Source: Bacteroidetes bacterium ADurb.Bin037 (GTDB taxonomy: Bacteria > Bacteroidota > Bacteroidia > Bacteroidales > UBA932). From it: a stretch of DNA of 64,000 nt. Positions 26,835 to 36,305 of the stretch are shown here, piece by piece. Each line of letters opens with the position of its first letter. Position 1 is the stretch's first letter. Location of the stretch: NCBI GenBank assembly GCA_002071175.1, contig MWER01000004.1, positions 1 through 64,000 on the forward strand. The letters run 5' to 3'. A program made the translations under genes and the position numbers. The notes beneath the pieces are model-generated. The model worked only from the letters and a program-made list of their open reading frames with translations. It searched no databases and was not told where the DNA came from.

Positions 26835-27101
26835 TTAACGATTGCCCGAATGACCCTTAAATGTACGGGTGGGCGCAAATTCACCAAATTTATGACCGAC
26901 CATATTCTCGGTTACATACACCGGAATGAATTTGTTTCCGTTATGCACGGCAACCGTATGGCCTACAAAGTCGGGAGAAATCACACTGGCTCTGGACCAG
27001 GTCTTCAGGACTTCTTTCTTTATTTTGCCTTCATTCATAGCAATGACTCTTTTTTCAAGACTTGCTTCAATAAAAGGACCTTTTCTTAATGAACGACTCA
27101 T
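26835..27101 (-). CDS. rpsS: 30S ribosomal protein S19
   Basis: S19 binds S13 and 16S rRNA in the head. The 88-residue protein has the universal [19 protein letters not shown] start, [22 protein letters not shown] and [18 protein letters not shown]. It is normal in every respect and lies in the standard order after rplB. Confidence 0.97.
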   Translation of the reverse strand: MSRSLRKGPFIEASLEKRVIAMNEGKIKKEVLKTWSRASVISPDFVGHTVAVHNGNKFIPVYVTENMVGHKFGEFAPTRTFKGHSGNR

Positions 27102-27119
27102 AATGCAAATTTTATCCGG

Positions 27120-27947
27120 TTATTTTTTCCTTCTACCTTCAATAATGAATTTCTTGGAATTCTTTTTAGGATTACGTGTTTTGTAACCTTTAGCAGGCAA
27201 TCCCTTGCGAGAACGCGGGTGTCCTCCGGAGGCACGACCTTCCCCACCACCCATCGGGTGATCAACGGGGTTCATGGAGACACCGCGGTTGCGCGGACGG
27301 CGGCCAAGCCATCTTTTTCTTCCGGCTTTGCCGTGTTTTTCAAGACTATGGTCGGGATTGGACACGGTTCCTATAGTGGCACGGCAGGTAACCCGCACCA
27401 TGCGCGTTTCACCCGAAGGCAAACGGAGGATGGCATGGTTCCCTTCCCTTGCCGTCAATTGAGCGTAAGCACCGGCACTACGTGCCATGGCAGCACCCTG
27501 ACCGGGATGTAATTCCACATTGTGCACCAGCGTTCCGAGAGGGATCTCGGACAGGAGCAACGTATTCCCGATTTCAGGAACGACACCGGGACCGGACTCG
27601 ATTTTCTGTCCGACCTGCAAGCCGTTGGGCGCTATGATATAGCGTTTTTCACCGTCTGCATAAGCTACCAGCGCAATGCGAGCACTGCGGTTAGGATCGT
27701 ATTCTATCGTTTTAACGGTGGCGGGATATTCGTCTTTGTTCCGTAAGAAGTCAATGATACGATACTGACGTTTGTGACCACCACCCAGGTAGCGCATGGT
27801 CATCTTCCCCTGGTTGTTCCTTCCGCCCGAGCTCTTTTTGGGAGCCAGCAGCGATTTTTCGGGAACAGTACAGGTGATGTCGTCGAATGCGCTTATGAGT
27901 TTATGTCTTTGACCGGGCGTAACCGGTTTAAATTTACGTACTGCCAT
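27120..27947 (-). CDS. rplB: 50S ribosomal protein L2
   Basis: L2 is a core protein near the peptidyl-transferase centre. The 275-residue protein has the normal length and motifs: [33 protein letters not shown], and the C-terminal [19 protein letters not shown], whose His is linked with peptidyl-transferase function. The following gene is rpsS after 18 nt. Confidence 0.97.
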   Translation of the reverse strand: MAVRKFKPVTPGQRHKLISAFDDITCTVPEKSLLAPKKSSGGRNNQGKMTMRYLGGGHKRQYRIIDFLRNKDEYPATVKTIEYDPNRSARIALVAYADGEKRYIIAPNGLQVGQKIESGPGVVPEIGNTLLLSEIPLGTLVHNVELHPGQGAAMARSAGAYAQLTAREGNHAILRLPSGETRMVRVTCRATIGTVSNPDHSLEKHGKAGRKRWLGRRPRNRGVSMNPVDHPMGGGEGRASGGHPRSRKGLPAKGYKTRNPKKNSKKFIIEGRRKK

Positions 27948-27950
27948 AAC

Positions 27951-28241
27951 TTAAATGTTGCTGTAGAAATCAATTTTATCTTCACCCCGCAGCGTTATGT
28001 ATGCTTTCTTGAAGTGGTTGGTACGTCCGGTAAGAAACCCTGCCTTGGTATAACGGCTTTTGCGTTTCCCATAATAGTTAATGGTATTGACATCAACTAC
28101 GGTAACTCCGTACATGTTTTCAACCGCTTGCTTAATCTGCAATTTATTGGCTCTGCGGTCAACAATAAATCCGTAACGATTCAATTTCTCGCCTTGAATC
28201 GTCATCTTTTCAGTAATTAAAGGCTTTATTAAAATATTCAT
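27951..28241 (-). CDS. rplW: 50S ribosomal protein L23
   Basis: L23 surrounds the tunnel exit and is the docking site for trigger factor and SRP. The 96-residue protein contains ILIKPLITEKMT, the family start, and KLQIKQAVENMYGVTVVDVN. It lies 3 nt upstream of rplB in the standard order. Confidence 0.96.
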   Translation of the reverse strand: MNILIKPLITEKMTIQGEKLNRYGFIVDRRANKLQIKQAVENMYGVTVVDVNTINYYGKRKSRYTKAGFLTGRTNHFKKAYITLRGEDKIDFYSNI

Positions 28242-28243
28242 CG

Positions 28244-28885
28244 TCAGGCAGATTGAGTTGTCCCTAATTGCTTATTGATCATGGCCTCTACCCCTTCTAT
28301 AAAAATAAGGTTCTGGGCATTGACAATGTCGTAAGTGTTCAGGTCGTTGACCGTAATTACTTTCGCTCTTTCCACATTGCGGGACGACAGGTAAATATTG
28401 TTGTTATTATCGGGAAGCACCATCAGGATCTTTTTCCCTTCCACTTTAAGGTTCCTGCAAATAGCCAGGAAATCTTTTGTTTTGGGTGCATCCATGTTAA
28501 ACGGTTCAAGAATCGTGATCGCCTGCTCCTTGGCTTTGTAGGTCAAAGCGGAACGACGGGCAAGCTGTTTGAGTTTCTTATTCAGTTTGAACCGGTAATC
28601 CCTGGGCTGAGGTCCGAAAATCCTGGCACCACCTACGAACGTACCTGCCTTCAGGCTTCCATGACGTGCTCCGCCGGAACCTTTCTGACGAACGATCTTC
28701 CTCGTACTGTGAGCAACTTCCCAACGTTCTTTCGTCTTGTGTGTTCCCTGGCGTTGATTTGCAAGGTACTGTTTAACGTCCAGGTAAATCGCATGGTTGT
28801 TGGGTTCTATACCGAAAACGGTATCGTCAAGGATAACCTTTTTTCCGGAATCCTGACCGTCAATTTTATAAACTGAGATTTCCAT
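28244..28885 (-). CDS. rplD: 50S ribosomal protein L4
   Basis: L4 binds 23S rRNA domain I and lines the tunnel; in some bacteria it also represses its own operon. The 213-residue protein has the tunnel loop [21 protein letters not shown] near residue 70 and [21 protein letters not shown]. It is 4 nt after rplC. Confidence 0.96.
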   Translation of the reverse strand: MEISVYKIDGQDSGKKVILDDTVFGIEPNNHAIYLDVKQYLANQRQGTHKTKERWEVAHSTRKIVRQKGSGGARHGSLKAGTFVGGARIFGPQPRDYRFKLNKKLKQLARRSALTYKAKEQAITILEPFNMDAPKTKDFLAICRNLKVEGKKILMVLPDNNNNIYLSSRNVERAKVITVNDLNTYDIVNAQNLIFIEGVEAMINKQLGTTQSA

Positions 28886-28889
28886 ACGA

Positions 28890-29519
28890 CTACACCTCCA
28901 AAATTACGTAAGAACCATTAGCTCCGGGAACAGAACCTTTTACTACTACAAGGTTGTTCTCGGGAATGACCTTCATTACCCTAAGATTTAAAACTTTGAC
29001 TTTGTCTCCACCCATCCTGCCGGCCAGGCGTTTACCTTTGAAAACGCGTGAAGGCCATGCTGCTGCTCCTATAGAACCGGGAGCGCGGAGACGGTTGTGC
29101 TGACCGTGTGTCTGGTCTCCTGCACCGGAAAAGCCATGGCGTTTGACAACTCCTTGAAATCCTTTTCCTTTTGTAATGCCAGTCACGTCCACCCAGTCTA
29201 TAAGGCTGGGATCGAAAATGTCGTTAACGGTCACAGTGTCGCCCAAGTTCAATTCTTTGCCAAAATCATTGGGGAATTCCGCCAACTTGTACTTGGGTGT
29301 GGTATTTGCCTTTTTAAAATGGCCCTTTAGGGCCGCGCTGGTGTGTTTCTCTTTTTTCTCGTCATAGGCAAGTTGTACGGCGGCATAACCATCTTTCTCT
29401 TCCGTCCTGACTTGCGTAACTACACACGGACCAGCCTCAATCACAGTGCAGGGAATGTTTTTCCCATTACTGTCGAAGATCGAAGTCATTCCGATCTTCT
29501 TTCCAATTAATCCAGGCAT
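28890..29519 (-). CDS. rplC: 50S ribosomal protein L3
   Basis: L3 is one of the first proteins in large-subunit assembly. The 209-residue protein starts [16 protein letters not shown] and contains [20 protein letters not shown] and the GHQ loop ([20 protein letters not shown]), where the Gln is usually methylated. It is the first gene of this operon with its own strong promoter, and carAB rather than rpsJ lies upstream. Confidence 0.97.
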   Translation of the reverse strand: MPGLIGKKIGMTSIFDSNGKNIPCTVIEAGPCVVTQVRTEEKDGYAAVQLAYDEKKEKHTSAALKGHFKKANTTPKYKLAEFPNDFGKELNLGDTVTVNDIFDPSLIDWVDVTGITKGKGFQGVVKRHGFSGAGDQTHGQHNRLRAPGSIGAAAWPSRVFKGKRLAGRMGGDKVKVLNLRVMKVIPENNLVVVKGSVPGANGSYVILEV

Positions 29520-29558
29520 TGGTTGTTAATTTGGTGTTTATCAATAAAATGAACGTAT

Positions 29559-29609
29559 CCCGCAGAAAATGCGGGCTGCAAAGATAGGTGTAATTTTGAT
29601 AAATGCAAA
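29559..29609 (-). promoter_or_regulatory. rplC operon promoter and leader hairpin
   Basis: On the minus strand TTTG (29609-29606) and TATCTTTG (29586-29579) are 19 nt apart, a full Bacteroidota promoter. The transcript begins near GCAGCCCGCA and folds a 6-bp hairpin, CCCGCA (29575-29570) with TGCGGG (29564-29559). The leader is about 56 nt long. The segment TATCTTTGCAGCCC is identical to that of the rplM promoter. Confidence 0.8.
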
Positions 29610-29614
29610 AATTT

Positions 29615-32600
29615 TCAATACTCCTGCCAGCTCCTTATCTGAATATCTTCAACTGAAAGAGAACAAAAAGCGGTAATAAAGGCATCTGCCAAACGGGCAT
29701 TGGTAAGCAAAGGAATATTCAGGTCTATGGCAGCCCGCCGGATCTTATACCCGTTGTCCAACTCTCCCGAAGTAAGGTTACGCGGGATATTGACAACAAG
29801 ATCTATCTCTTTGCGGTGCAACATTTCCAGGGCTTGGGGATATTTGTCCGTTTCACTAGGCCAGTATACGCGGTGGCTCGGAATACCGTTCTCTTTCAGG
29901 AAACGGTATGTACCTCCGGTAGCATAGAGTTGGAAACCTTTTTGATGCAGCAGCGCTGCGGCATTGAGCATATCAACTTTTTGGCGGGGAGTTCCCGTGG
30001 AAAGTAAAATATTCCGGGCCGGAATCCTGTAACCTACGGCTAGCATACTTATCAGAATGGCTTCCAGCGTATCTTCAGCAATACAGCCCACTTCTCCTGT
30101 TGAGGCCATATCCACTCCCAATACCGGATCGGCCTTCTGCAACCGGTTGAATGAGAACTGGGATGCTTTGATCCCTACATAGTCCAGGTCAAATTCGTTC
30201 TTTTCCGGATGTTCCACCTCAAGTCCCAGCATGATCCGGGTAGCCATTTCAATAAAATTGATCTTCAGGACTTTGCTCACGAACGGGAAACTCCGGGATG
30301 CCCTCAGGTTGCATTCAATGACCTTGATCTCATTGCCCTTGGCCAGATATTGAATGTTAAACGGTCCCGAAATATGCAGTTCCCTTGCAATTTGCCTGCT
30401 TATTCTTTTTATCCGCCGGACAGTTTCCACATAGAGCTTTTGCGGGGGAAACTGGATCGTAGCATCCCCACTATGCACCCCGGCAAACTCCACATGTTCG
30501 CTTATGGCATAGGCTATGATCTCGCCTTCACGTGCCACGGCATCCATCTCTACTTCCTTGGCATTTTCAATGAATTGGCTGACTACAACAGGGTGTTGTT
30601 TGCTGACATTGGCCGCCAGGTTCAGGAACCGTTCCATTTCTTCGAGGTTGGAGCAGATGTTCATAGCCGCACCGCTGAGCACGTAACTGGGTCTTACCAG
30701 GACAGGGAATCCCACTTGACGAACAAACGCTTCGACATCCTTCATGGAAGAAAGCTCTTTCCATCGCGGCTGGTCCACTCCAATGCGATCGAGCATGGCT
30801 GAGAATTTGTGACGGTCTTCGGCATTGTCGATATACTTTGCAGGCGTTCCTAAAATGGGGACCTGTTGTCTGTCAAGTATGACAGCCAGGTTGTTGGGAA
30901 TTTGCCCCCCTGTGGAAAGGATCACTCCTTTGGGTTTTTCCAGTTCCACAATATCCATTGTCCGCTCGTTAGTCAGTTCGTCAAAATAAAGCCGGTCACA
31001 CATATCGTAATCGGTCGAAACCGTTTCCGGATTATAGTTTATCATGACAGAACGCCAACCTTCCTTACGGATGGTCAACAACGCCTGGACCCCGCACCAA
31101 TCAAATTCCACCGAACTGCCTATACGGTAGGCACCGGAACCAAGAACGATAATCGAGCGGCCGTCTTTCTCATAATCAATATCGTGCTCCTTACCCCCGT
31201 AGGTAAGATAAAGGTAATTGGTCTTTGCCGGATATTCAGCCGCCAGCGTATCGATCTGTTTAACTACCGGTACGATCCCCAGTGCCTTTCTCAACCGTCG
31301 CACCTGCAACGGACTCTCCTGCGTCATCTTCTTTTTCCATAAAGCACGGGCTATCTGAAAGTCCGAAAACCCCTGCCGTTTTGCACGGTACAATAATTCC
31401 TTTTCTTTTTCTCCCCAGTCTTTTCCTTCAGGGTCGGCGGGCAGACTCAGTTTTTCCAGTTTTTTCCCCGTCTCTATGATCCCCATGAGCTTTTGAAGGA
31501 ACCACCTGTCAATCTTTGTAAGATCGTAAATCTGTTCTACAGTGTATCCTGCCTGCATGGCCTTGCTCAGGACAAAGATCCGCATGTCGGTAGGTTCACG
31601 CAAAGCCTTGTCTATATCTTCGATTACCAATTCGCGGTTTTCCATGAAACCGTGCATGCCCTGGCCTATCATGCGCAATCCTTTCTGGATGGTTTCCTCA
31701 AAAGTACGACCGATAGCCATCACTTCCCCTACAGATTTCATACTGCTGCCGATTTCTTTGGCTATACCCTGAAACTTGCCCAGATCCCAACGGGGGATTT
31801 TGCACACCACATAATCCATGGCCGGCTCAAAGAAGGCGGAAGTCGTCCTGGTCACGGAGTTGGTCAGTTCGTGCAATCCGTAACCCAGTGCCAGTTTGGC
31901 TGCAACAAATGCCAACGGGTAGCCGGTTGCTTTGGACGCCAATGCCGAAGACCGGCTCAGACGGGCATTCACTTCTATGACCCTGTAGTCCTCACCCGCC
32001 ACATCGAAGGCATATTGTATGTTACACTCACCCACTATCCCAATATGACGGACTATCTTTACGGCCATCTCTTTTAAGAGCTGGCACTCTTTGCGATTGA
32101 GCGTCTGTGTAGGTGCTACGACAATGCTTTCCCCAGTGTGGATCCCCAATGGATCAAAATTCTCCATGTTGCACACCGTAATACAATTGTCGTATCTGTC
32201 GCGCACTACTTCATATTCTATCTCTTTCCATCCTTTCAGACTCTTTTCGACCAAGACCTGGGGAGCAAAGGCAAAAGACTTTTCTGCCAATGCGATCAGC
32301 TCCTCTTGGTTATCACAAAAACCCGAACCGAGGCCTCCCAAGGCATAGGCAGCCCGGAGAATGACCGGATATCCCAGGTTTTGGGCGGCAATTATAGCGT
32401 CTTCCAGTGAATTGACCGCAATGCTCCGGACGGTCTTGACATGTATCTGATTCAATTTACGGACAAAAAGATCCCTGTCCTCAGTCTCGATTATGGTCTG
32501 TATAGGGGTCCCCAGCACTTTCACCCCGTATTTTTCAAAAACACCGTTACGGTATAACTCCACCCCACAATTTAAGGCGGTTTGCCCTCCAAAGGCAAGC

Positions 32601-32848
32601 AATATACCGTCGGGCCGCTCTTTTTTTATCACCTGTTCTACAAAAAAAGACGTCACAGGCAAAAAGTAAACGGTGTCGGCCACCCCTTCGGATGTTTGTA
32701 CCGTCGCAATATTCGGATTGATTAAAACCGTCTTGATACCTTCTTCACGAATGGCTTTCAGCGCCTGTGAACCCGAATAGTCAAATTCGCCGGCTTCTCC
32801 GATCTTGAGAGCACCGGAACCGAGCACCAGTATTTTATTTATCTTCAT
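29615..32848 (-). CDS. carB: Carbamoyl-phosphate synthase large subunit
   Basis: CarB makes carbamoyl phosphate from ammonia, bicarbonate and two ATP for pyrimidines and arginine. The start MKINKILVLGSGALKIGEAG (32848) is the family N terminus; a 44-residue upstream extension would run into carA and is rejected. Of 1077 residues, the two ATP-grasp halves are both intact: GQTALNCGVEL and RAAYALGGLGSGF in the first, SIIVLGSGAYRIGSSVEFDW and RPSYVLSGAAM in the second. The C-terminal MGS-like domain (about 935-1077) shows WPSETDKY, IDLVVNIPRN and IRRAAIDLNIPLLTN, closer to my memory of animal CPS-I than to E. coli CarB. carA lies 4 nt upstream. Confidence 0.96.
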   Translation of the reverse strand: MKINKILVLGSGALKIGEAGEFDYSGSQALKAIREEGIKTVLINPNIATVQTSEGVADTVYFLPVTSFFVEQVIKKERPDGILLAFGGQTALNCGVELYRNGVFEKYGVKVLGTPIQTIIETEDRDLFVRKLNQIHVKTVRSIAVNSLEDAIIAAQNLGYPVILRAAYALGGLGSGFCDNQEELIALAEKSFAFAPQVLVEKSLKGWKEIEYEVVRDRYDNCITVCNMENFDPLGIHTGESIVVAPTQTLNRKECQLLKEMAVKIVRHIGIVGECNIQYAFDVAGEDYRVIEVNARLSRSSALASKATGYPLAFVAAKLALGYGLHELTNSVTRTTSAFFEPAMDYVVCKIPRWDLGKFQGIAKEIGSSMKSVGEVMAIGRTFEETIQKGLRMIGQGMHGFMENRELVIEDIDKALREPTDMRIFVLSKAMQAGYTVEQIYDLTKIDRWFLQKLMGIIETGKKLEKLSLPADPEGKDWGEKEKELLYRAKRQGFSDFQIARALWKKKMTQESPLQVRRLRKALGIVPVVKQIDTLAAEYPAKTNYLYLTYGGKEHDIDYEKDGRSIIVLGSGAYRIGSSVEFDWCGVQALLTIRKEGWRSVMINYNPETVSTDYDMCDRLYFDELTNERTMDIVELEKPKGVILSTGGQIPNNLAVILDRQQVPILGTPAKYIDNAEDRHKFSAMLDRIGVDQPRWKELSSMKDVEAFVRQVGFPVLVRPSYVLSGAAMNICSNLEEMERFLNLAANVSKQHPVVVSQFIENAKEVEMDAVAREGEIIAYAISEHVEFAGVHSGDATIQFPPQKLYVETVRRIKRISRQIARELHISGPFNIQYLAKGNEIKVIECNLRASRSFPFVSKVLKINFIEMATRIMLGLEVEHPEKNEFDLDYVGIKASQFSFNRLQKADPVLGVDMASTGEVGCIAEDTLEAILISMLAVGYRIPARNILLSTGTPRQKVDMLNAAALLHQKGFQLYATGGTYRFLKENGIPSHRVYWPSETDKYPQALEMLHRKEIDLVVNIPRNLTSGELDNGYKIRRAAIDLNIPLLTNARLADAFITAFCSLSVEDIQIRSWQEY

Positions 32849-32852
32849 CGGG

Positions 32853-33929
32853 TTAAATAATTTCCGTGAATTTATCAAATAGGGAAACGGTATCCGTAGA
32901 CCCATCGGATGTGTCAGGATAGAATTGAGAAGAAAAGAAGGGCTTGGTCCTGTGGCGGATGCCCTCATTCGTTCCGTCATTCAGGTTCGTATACAACGGT
33001 ATCCATTCCTTGTCAAGACTACCCGGATTCAGTGCATATCCGTGGTTCTGGGACGTAATATGGCACCTTCCCGTCTCTTCATCCCGCACAGGCTGGTTAT
33101 GGCCACGGTGCCCGTACTTCATCTTGTACACTTTTCCTCCTGCGGCAAGGCCAAGCAACTGATTTCCCATACCTATGCCGCAAATGGGTTTATTTCCTTC
33201 CAGGGCCTGTTTCAGATTGATAATGGTCGTCTTGCACATATTGGGATCCCCGGGCCCATTGCTAATAAACAGGCCATCGTACTCCAACGTCGTAAAATTG
33301 AAATCCCAGGGAACCCTGACAACCGTTACCCCGCGCTTCAGCAGACTGCGTATGATATTGTGCCTGACACCGCAATCTATCAGGACTACTTTCTTCGATC
33401 CGGGATCCCCCGTATAGACGATGATCTCTTTGCAAGAAACTCCCGCAACCAGGTTTTCCCGGTTTAAATCCGTAAAAGGAACGGTATCAGGATCATCAAC
33501 GGCAACCACCAGTTTGCCCTTCATCGACCCTTTTTCCCGCAGCAATTTGGTAAGGGCTCGTGTGTCAACATCATAAATACCGGGGACTTTTTCACTTTCC
33601 AGCCATTGGTGCAGGCTTTCCCTGGCATTCCAATGGCTGTAGGAATGGCTGTAATCGAATACGACAAGTGCCCGGACATGTATCTTCTCACTTTCCATGT
33701 GCAGGGAAATTCCCTTACTGTCAACAGCCTTTTCAGGAACTCCGTAATTTCCTACCAATGGATAGGTCATTACCAGGATCTGTCCCATATAGGACGGATC
33801 GGTCAAAGATTCGGGATATCCCGTCATGGCTGTATTGAAAACAACTTCTCCGGAAACAGATCTTTTGAAACCGAACGACTTCCCAAAAAATTCCGTCCCG
33901 TCCTCCAGGATTATGCGTGCCTTGTCCAT
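32853..33929 (-). CDS. carA: Carbamoyl-phosphate synthase small subunit with lost glutaminase triad
   Basis: CarA normally frees ammonia from glutamine with a Cys-His-Glu triad and passes it through a tunnel to CarB. The 358-residue protein is full length, with the N-terminal domain (GEVVFNTAMTGYPESLTDPS) and the class-I amidotransferase domain from about residue 175 (VVLIDCGVRHNIIR, ISNGPGDP). The nucleophile motif reads GIGMGNQL, so Gly253 stands where Cys is expected. The His motif reads QFYPD, giving Tyr337 for His and Asp339 for Glu. The 84- and 2-residue spacing equals that of the E. coli triad (269, 353, 355). The flanking sequence is well conserved, so this is not a decaying gene. I infer an ammonia-using enzyme. 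Confidence 0.94.
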   Translation of the reverse strand: MDKARIILEDGTEFFGKSFGFKRSVSGEVVFNTAMTGYPESLTDPSYMGQILVMTYPLVGNYGVPEKAVDSKGISLHMESEKIHVRALVVFDYSHSYSHWNARESLHQWLESEKVPGIYDVDTRALTKLLREKGSMKGKLVVAVDDPDTVPFTDLNRENLVAGVSCKEIIVYTGDPGSKKVVLIDCGVRHNIIRSLLKRGVTVVRVPWDFNFTTLEYDGLFISNGPGDPNMCKTTIINLKQALEGNKPICGIGMGNQLLGLAAGGKVYKMKYGHRGHNQPVRDEETGRCHITSQNHGYALNPGSLDKEWIPLYTNLNDGTNEGIRHRTKPFFSSQFYPDTSDGSTDTVSLFDKFTEII

Positions 33930-33950
33930 TAATATATGCTAAAAACCGGA

Positions 33951-33979
33951 CAAAGTTAAGAAAAATGATCTGTTACAAA
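33951..33979 (-). promoter_or_regulatory. carAB promoter
   Basis: TTTG at 33979-33976 (-33, over the end of the GH3 gene) and TAACTTTG at 33958-33951 (-7), 17 nt apart, on the minus strand. The predicted leader is under 20 nt, too short for a riboswitch or a leader peptide. Confidence 0.7.
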
Positions 33980-36147
33980 AGGATCGTCACTCTTTTTGTA
34001 AGTCTGATATCGCGGGACGATGTACCTATCAAAAGATCCGCCCTGCCCGGTTCCAGTGCCCAGTCCCGTGCAGTTTCATCCCAATGACGCAATGAGCTGA
34101 CAGGAATTTTTAATGTAACCTTTTTCGATTTTCCCGCATCCACCTGAATCCTCCGGAATGCTTTCAGTTCTTTTTCAGGGAACTCCACTTTTGTTCCGGA
34201 TCTATGGATGTAAAGCTGTACCACTTCTTCTGCATTGAAGCTGCCGGTATTTTCCAATCTAAATGTCACGGTGATCACGTCGTTGGGACGATACTGATCT
34301 TTGTTGGTCTGCGGCAATGAATAGGTAAATCCGGTATACGAAAGGCCGTGCCCGAAGGGATACAATGGATCGATCTTCCGGGAGTCGAACCAGCGATAGC
34401 CTACAAATATGTCTTCGGCATAATGTGCTTTGTCAAAATTCGGATATGTTTTCAATGCATAGGCCGGTGAATCTTCCAACCTGACCGGGAAAGTAAAGGG
34501 AAGCTTCCCCGAAGGGACTACCGTACCCAACAAAACATCGGCCAGTGCATTGCCTCCTTCCGAGCCGTTGAACCAGGATACCAGCATAGCTTTTGAATAC
34601 TGATCCACGTTGGACAGATCTACAGGTGCACCGGTGACTACTACGGTGATAATGTTTGGATTGACCCGGGCGATCTCCCGGATCAGTTCATCCTGCAAGG
34701 AAGGCAGGATCATATTCGTTCTGTCGGCTCCTTCGGTCTCTACTTCGCGGTTATTCCCCGCAAAGAACAGTACCAAATCGGCACCGGAAGCGACTTCGAG
34801 CGCCTCGGCCAACAAATCCGGATCAAGTTGTGCTGCGGAAGCATCACTCCCCGATAACATGCCACCTGTCCCTGTCAAAACCTCACCTCCCAACACGCCC
34901 CCACGTACTCTGTCCCGCCAGGAAAATCCTTTATAACCGCGGGCGAAAACCAAGTTGGCACGATCTCTTGTCTTTTGTTGCAGCGCTTCCATGGGAGTGA
35001 TCTCATAACGGGCCTTTACACCTGCCCCGATCCCGCCCGTGGCGTTCTTTCGAATAGCATTATCACCAATAACGGCTATTGTTTTGTTCTGGTCAAGGTC
35101 CAACGGCAGCAGGTTACTTTCGTTTTTGAGCAGGACGATCGACTTTGATGCGACTTCGTAGACTATTTGTCCGTGTTCCGGTGTGCTTACCGGATTTATA
35201 TGAGATGTTTCTTCTATGGGATCGATCGTCAGACGCACCCGCAGAATGTTGGCCACCTTTTGGTCAATCACCTCTTCCGGAACCGATCCGTTTCGTACGG
35301 AGTCCAACAACGCCTGTCCGAAAAAGTTGTTCCCCGGCATCTCTACGTCTAATCCGGATAGGGCAGCTTTTACAGTACTGTGAGTCCCGTACCAGTCAGA
35401 AATGACCATTCCGCGAAATCCCCATTCATCGCGCAATATTTTGTTCAGCAGCATATCGTTCTCTGCACACCAGGAACCGGCTACTTTATTGTAAGCAGCC
35501 ATCACTCCCAGAGCTCCCGCTTCTTCCACAGCTGCCCGGAACGGAGGCAGATAGATCTCCCTCATAGCACGTTGGCTGATCACAACATCCACCATCCCCC
35601 GATTGTTCTCCTGGTTGTTCAAGGCATAATGCTTGATACAGGCAGCTGCTCCGTTGTCCTGTACTCCTCTTACATACCCAACTGCCAGGCGGGCACTTAG
35701 CAGCGGATCTTCGCTGAAATATTCGTATGTCCTGCCTCCGGTCGGAATACGCTGGATATTTATCGCAGGACCGAGGATCATGTCTTTTCCCCTTGTTCTG
35801 GCTTCTTCTGCCATCCCTTTCCCATAGAGCCAGGCCATTTCTTCGCTCCAGGTAGCGGCCAATGCCGATCCGGTGGGAAAGAAGGTAGCTGAATCTGTCG
35901 TCAGTCGTAACGGCATCCATGAGTTGGGTTCCAGTTCTTCACGGATCCCGAACGGTCCGTCTGCATATTTCATGGGAGCAATACCCAAACGTTCCACGCC
36001 TGCAGAGGTAAACATAGTATGACCGTGCAGCATGTCCACTTTTTCTTCCAGCGTCATCTGAGCGATCAACTCATCTATTTTTTTATCCATACCGGCATTG
36101 CATGATCCCAGCACGCAAACGCACAAAAAGAAGATTGTTTTTTTCAT
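33973..36147 (-). CDS. GH3-family beta-glycosidase lipoprotein
   Basis: GH3 enzymes remove terminal beta-linked glucose, xylose or related sugars with retention. The start at 36147 (MKKTIFFLCVCVLGSC, lipobox Cys16) is chosen because a -7 box lies 4 nt upstream; the longer frame adds 27 unlikely residues. The 724-residue protein has the TIM-barrel domain with IKHYALNNQENNRG and the nucleophile in GMVISDWYGTH (Asp251), a second alpha/beta sandwich domain with LFFAGNNREVETEGADR (acid/base region), and a C-terminal fibronectin-III-like domain (about 620-710). The GLDVEMPG stretch favours beta-glucosidase-like members, but the substrate is not certain. Confidence 0.94.
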   Translation of the reverse strand: MKKTIFFLCVCVLGSCNAGMDKKIDELIAQMTLEEKVDMLHGHTMFTSAGVERLGIAPMKYADGPFGIREELEPNSWMPLRLTTDSATFFPTGSALAATWSEEMAWLYGKGMAEEARTRGKDMILGPAINIQRIPTGGRTYEYFSEDPLLSARLAVGYVRGVQDNGAAACIKHYALNNQENNRGMVDVVISQRAMREIYLPPFRAAVEEAGALGVMAAYNKVAGSWCAENDMLLNKILRDEWGFRGMVISDWYGTHSTVKAALSGLDVEMPGNNFFGQALLDSVRNGSVPEEVIDQKVANILRVRLTIDPIEETSHINPVSTPEHGQIVYEVASKSIVLLKNESNLLPLDLDQNKTIAVIGDNAIRKNATGGIGAGVKARYEITPMEALQQKTRDRANLVFARGYKGFSWRDRVRGGVLGGEVLTGTGGMLSGSDASAAQLDPDLLAEALEVASGADLVLFFAGNNREVETEGADRTNMILPSLQDELIREIARVNPNIITVVVTGAPVDLSNVDQYSKAMLVSWFNGSEGGNALADVLLGTVVPSGKLPFTFPVRLEDSPAYALKTYPNFDKAHYAEDIFVGYRWFDSRKIDPLYPFGHGLSYTGFTYSLPQTNKDQYRPNDVITVTFRLENTGSFNAEEVVQLYIHRSGTKVEFPEKELKAFRRIQVDAGKSKKVTLKIPVSSLRHWDETARDWALEPGRADLLIGTSSRDIRLTKRVTILL

Positions 36148-36151
36148 ATAA

Positions 36152-36159
36152 CAAATATA
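36152..36159 (-). promoter_or_regulatory. -7 box of the GH3 gene, 4 nt before ATG
   Basis: TATATTTG on minus (36159-36152), then TTAT and the ATG. Same geometry as the dusB and glycosyltransferase genes. The rest of the 158-nt gap to 36305 shows nothing further. Confidence 0.6.
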
Positions 36160-36305
36160 AGCATTCAGGAAAACTAATGTGTAATTAATAAAGTCTATTG
36201 ATAATAACCGTCTTTCTTCCAGGTTCATTGTCCCTTTTTGCAGAAAAACACAGTAAGGACAGCCGGAAGGAACGACAAAAGCATGTGTGTGACGCTGCAG
36301 GCAAA

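Noticed and set aside
28268-28876. 202-residue frame antisense to rplD
   Set aside because: Shadow of the L4 gene; no independent support.
30209-30802. 197-residue frame antisense to carB
   Set aside because: Fully inside a highly conserved gene on the other strand; composition is that of a shadow frame.
32849-32980. 44-residue N-terminal extension of carB
   Set aside because: It runs into carA, has no homology to CarB, and MKINKILVLGSGALKIGEAG is the family start.
36148-36228. 27-residue N-terminal extension of the GH3 protein
   Set aside because: The lipoprotein signal starts at 36147 and a -7 box lies directly upstream, inside the extension.
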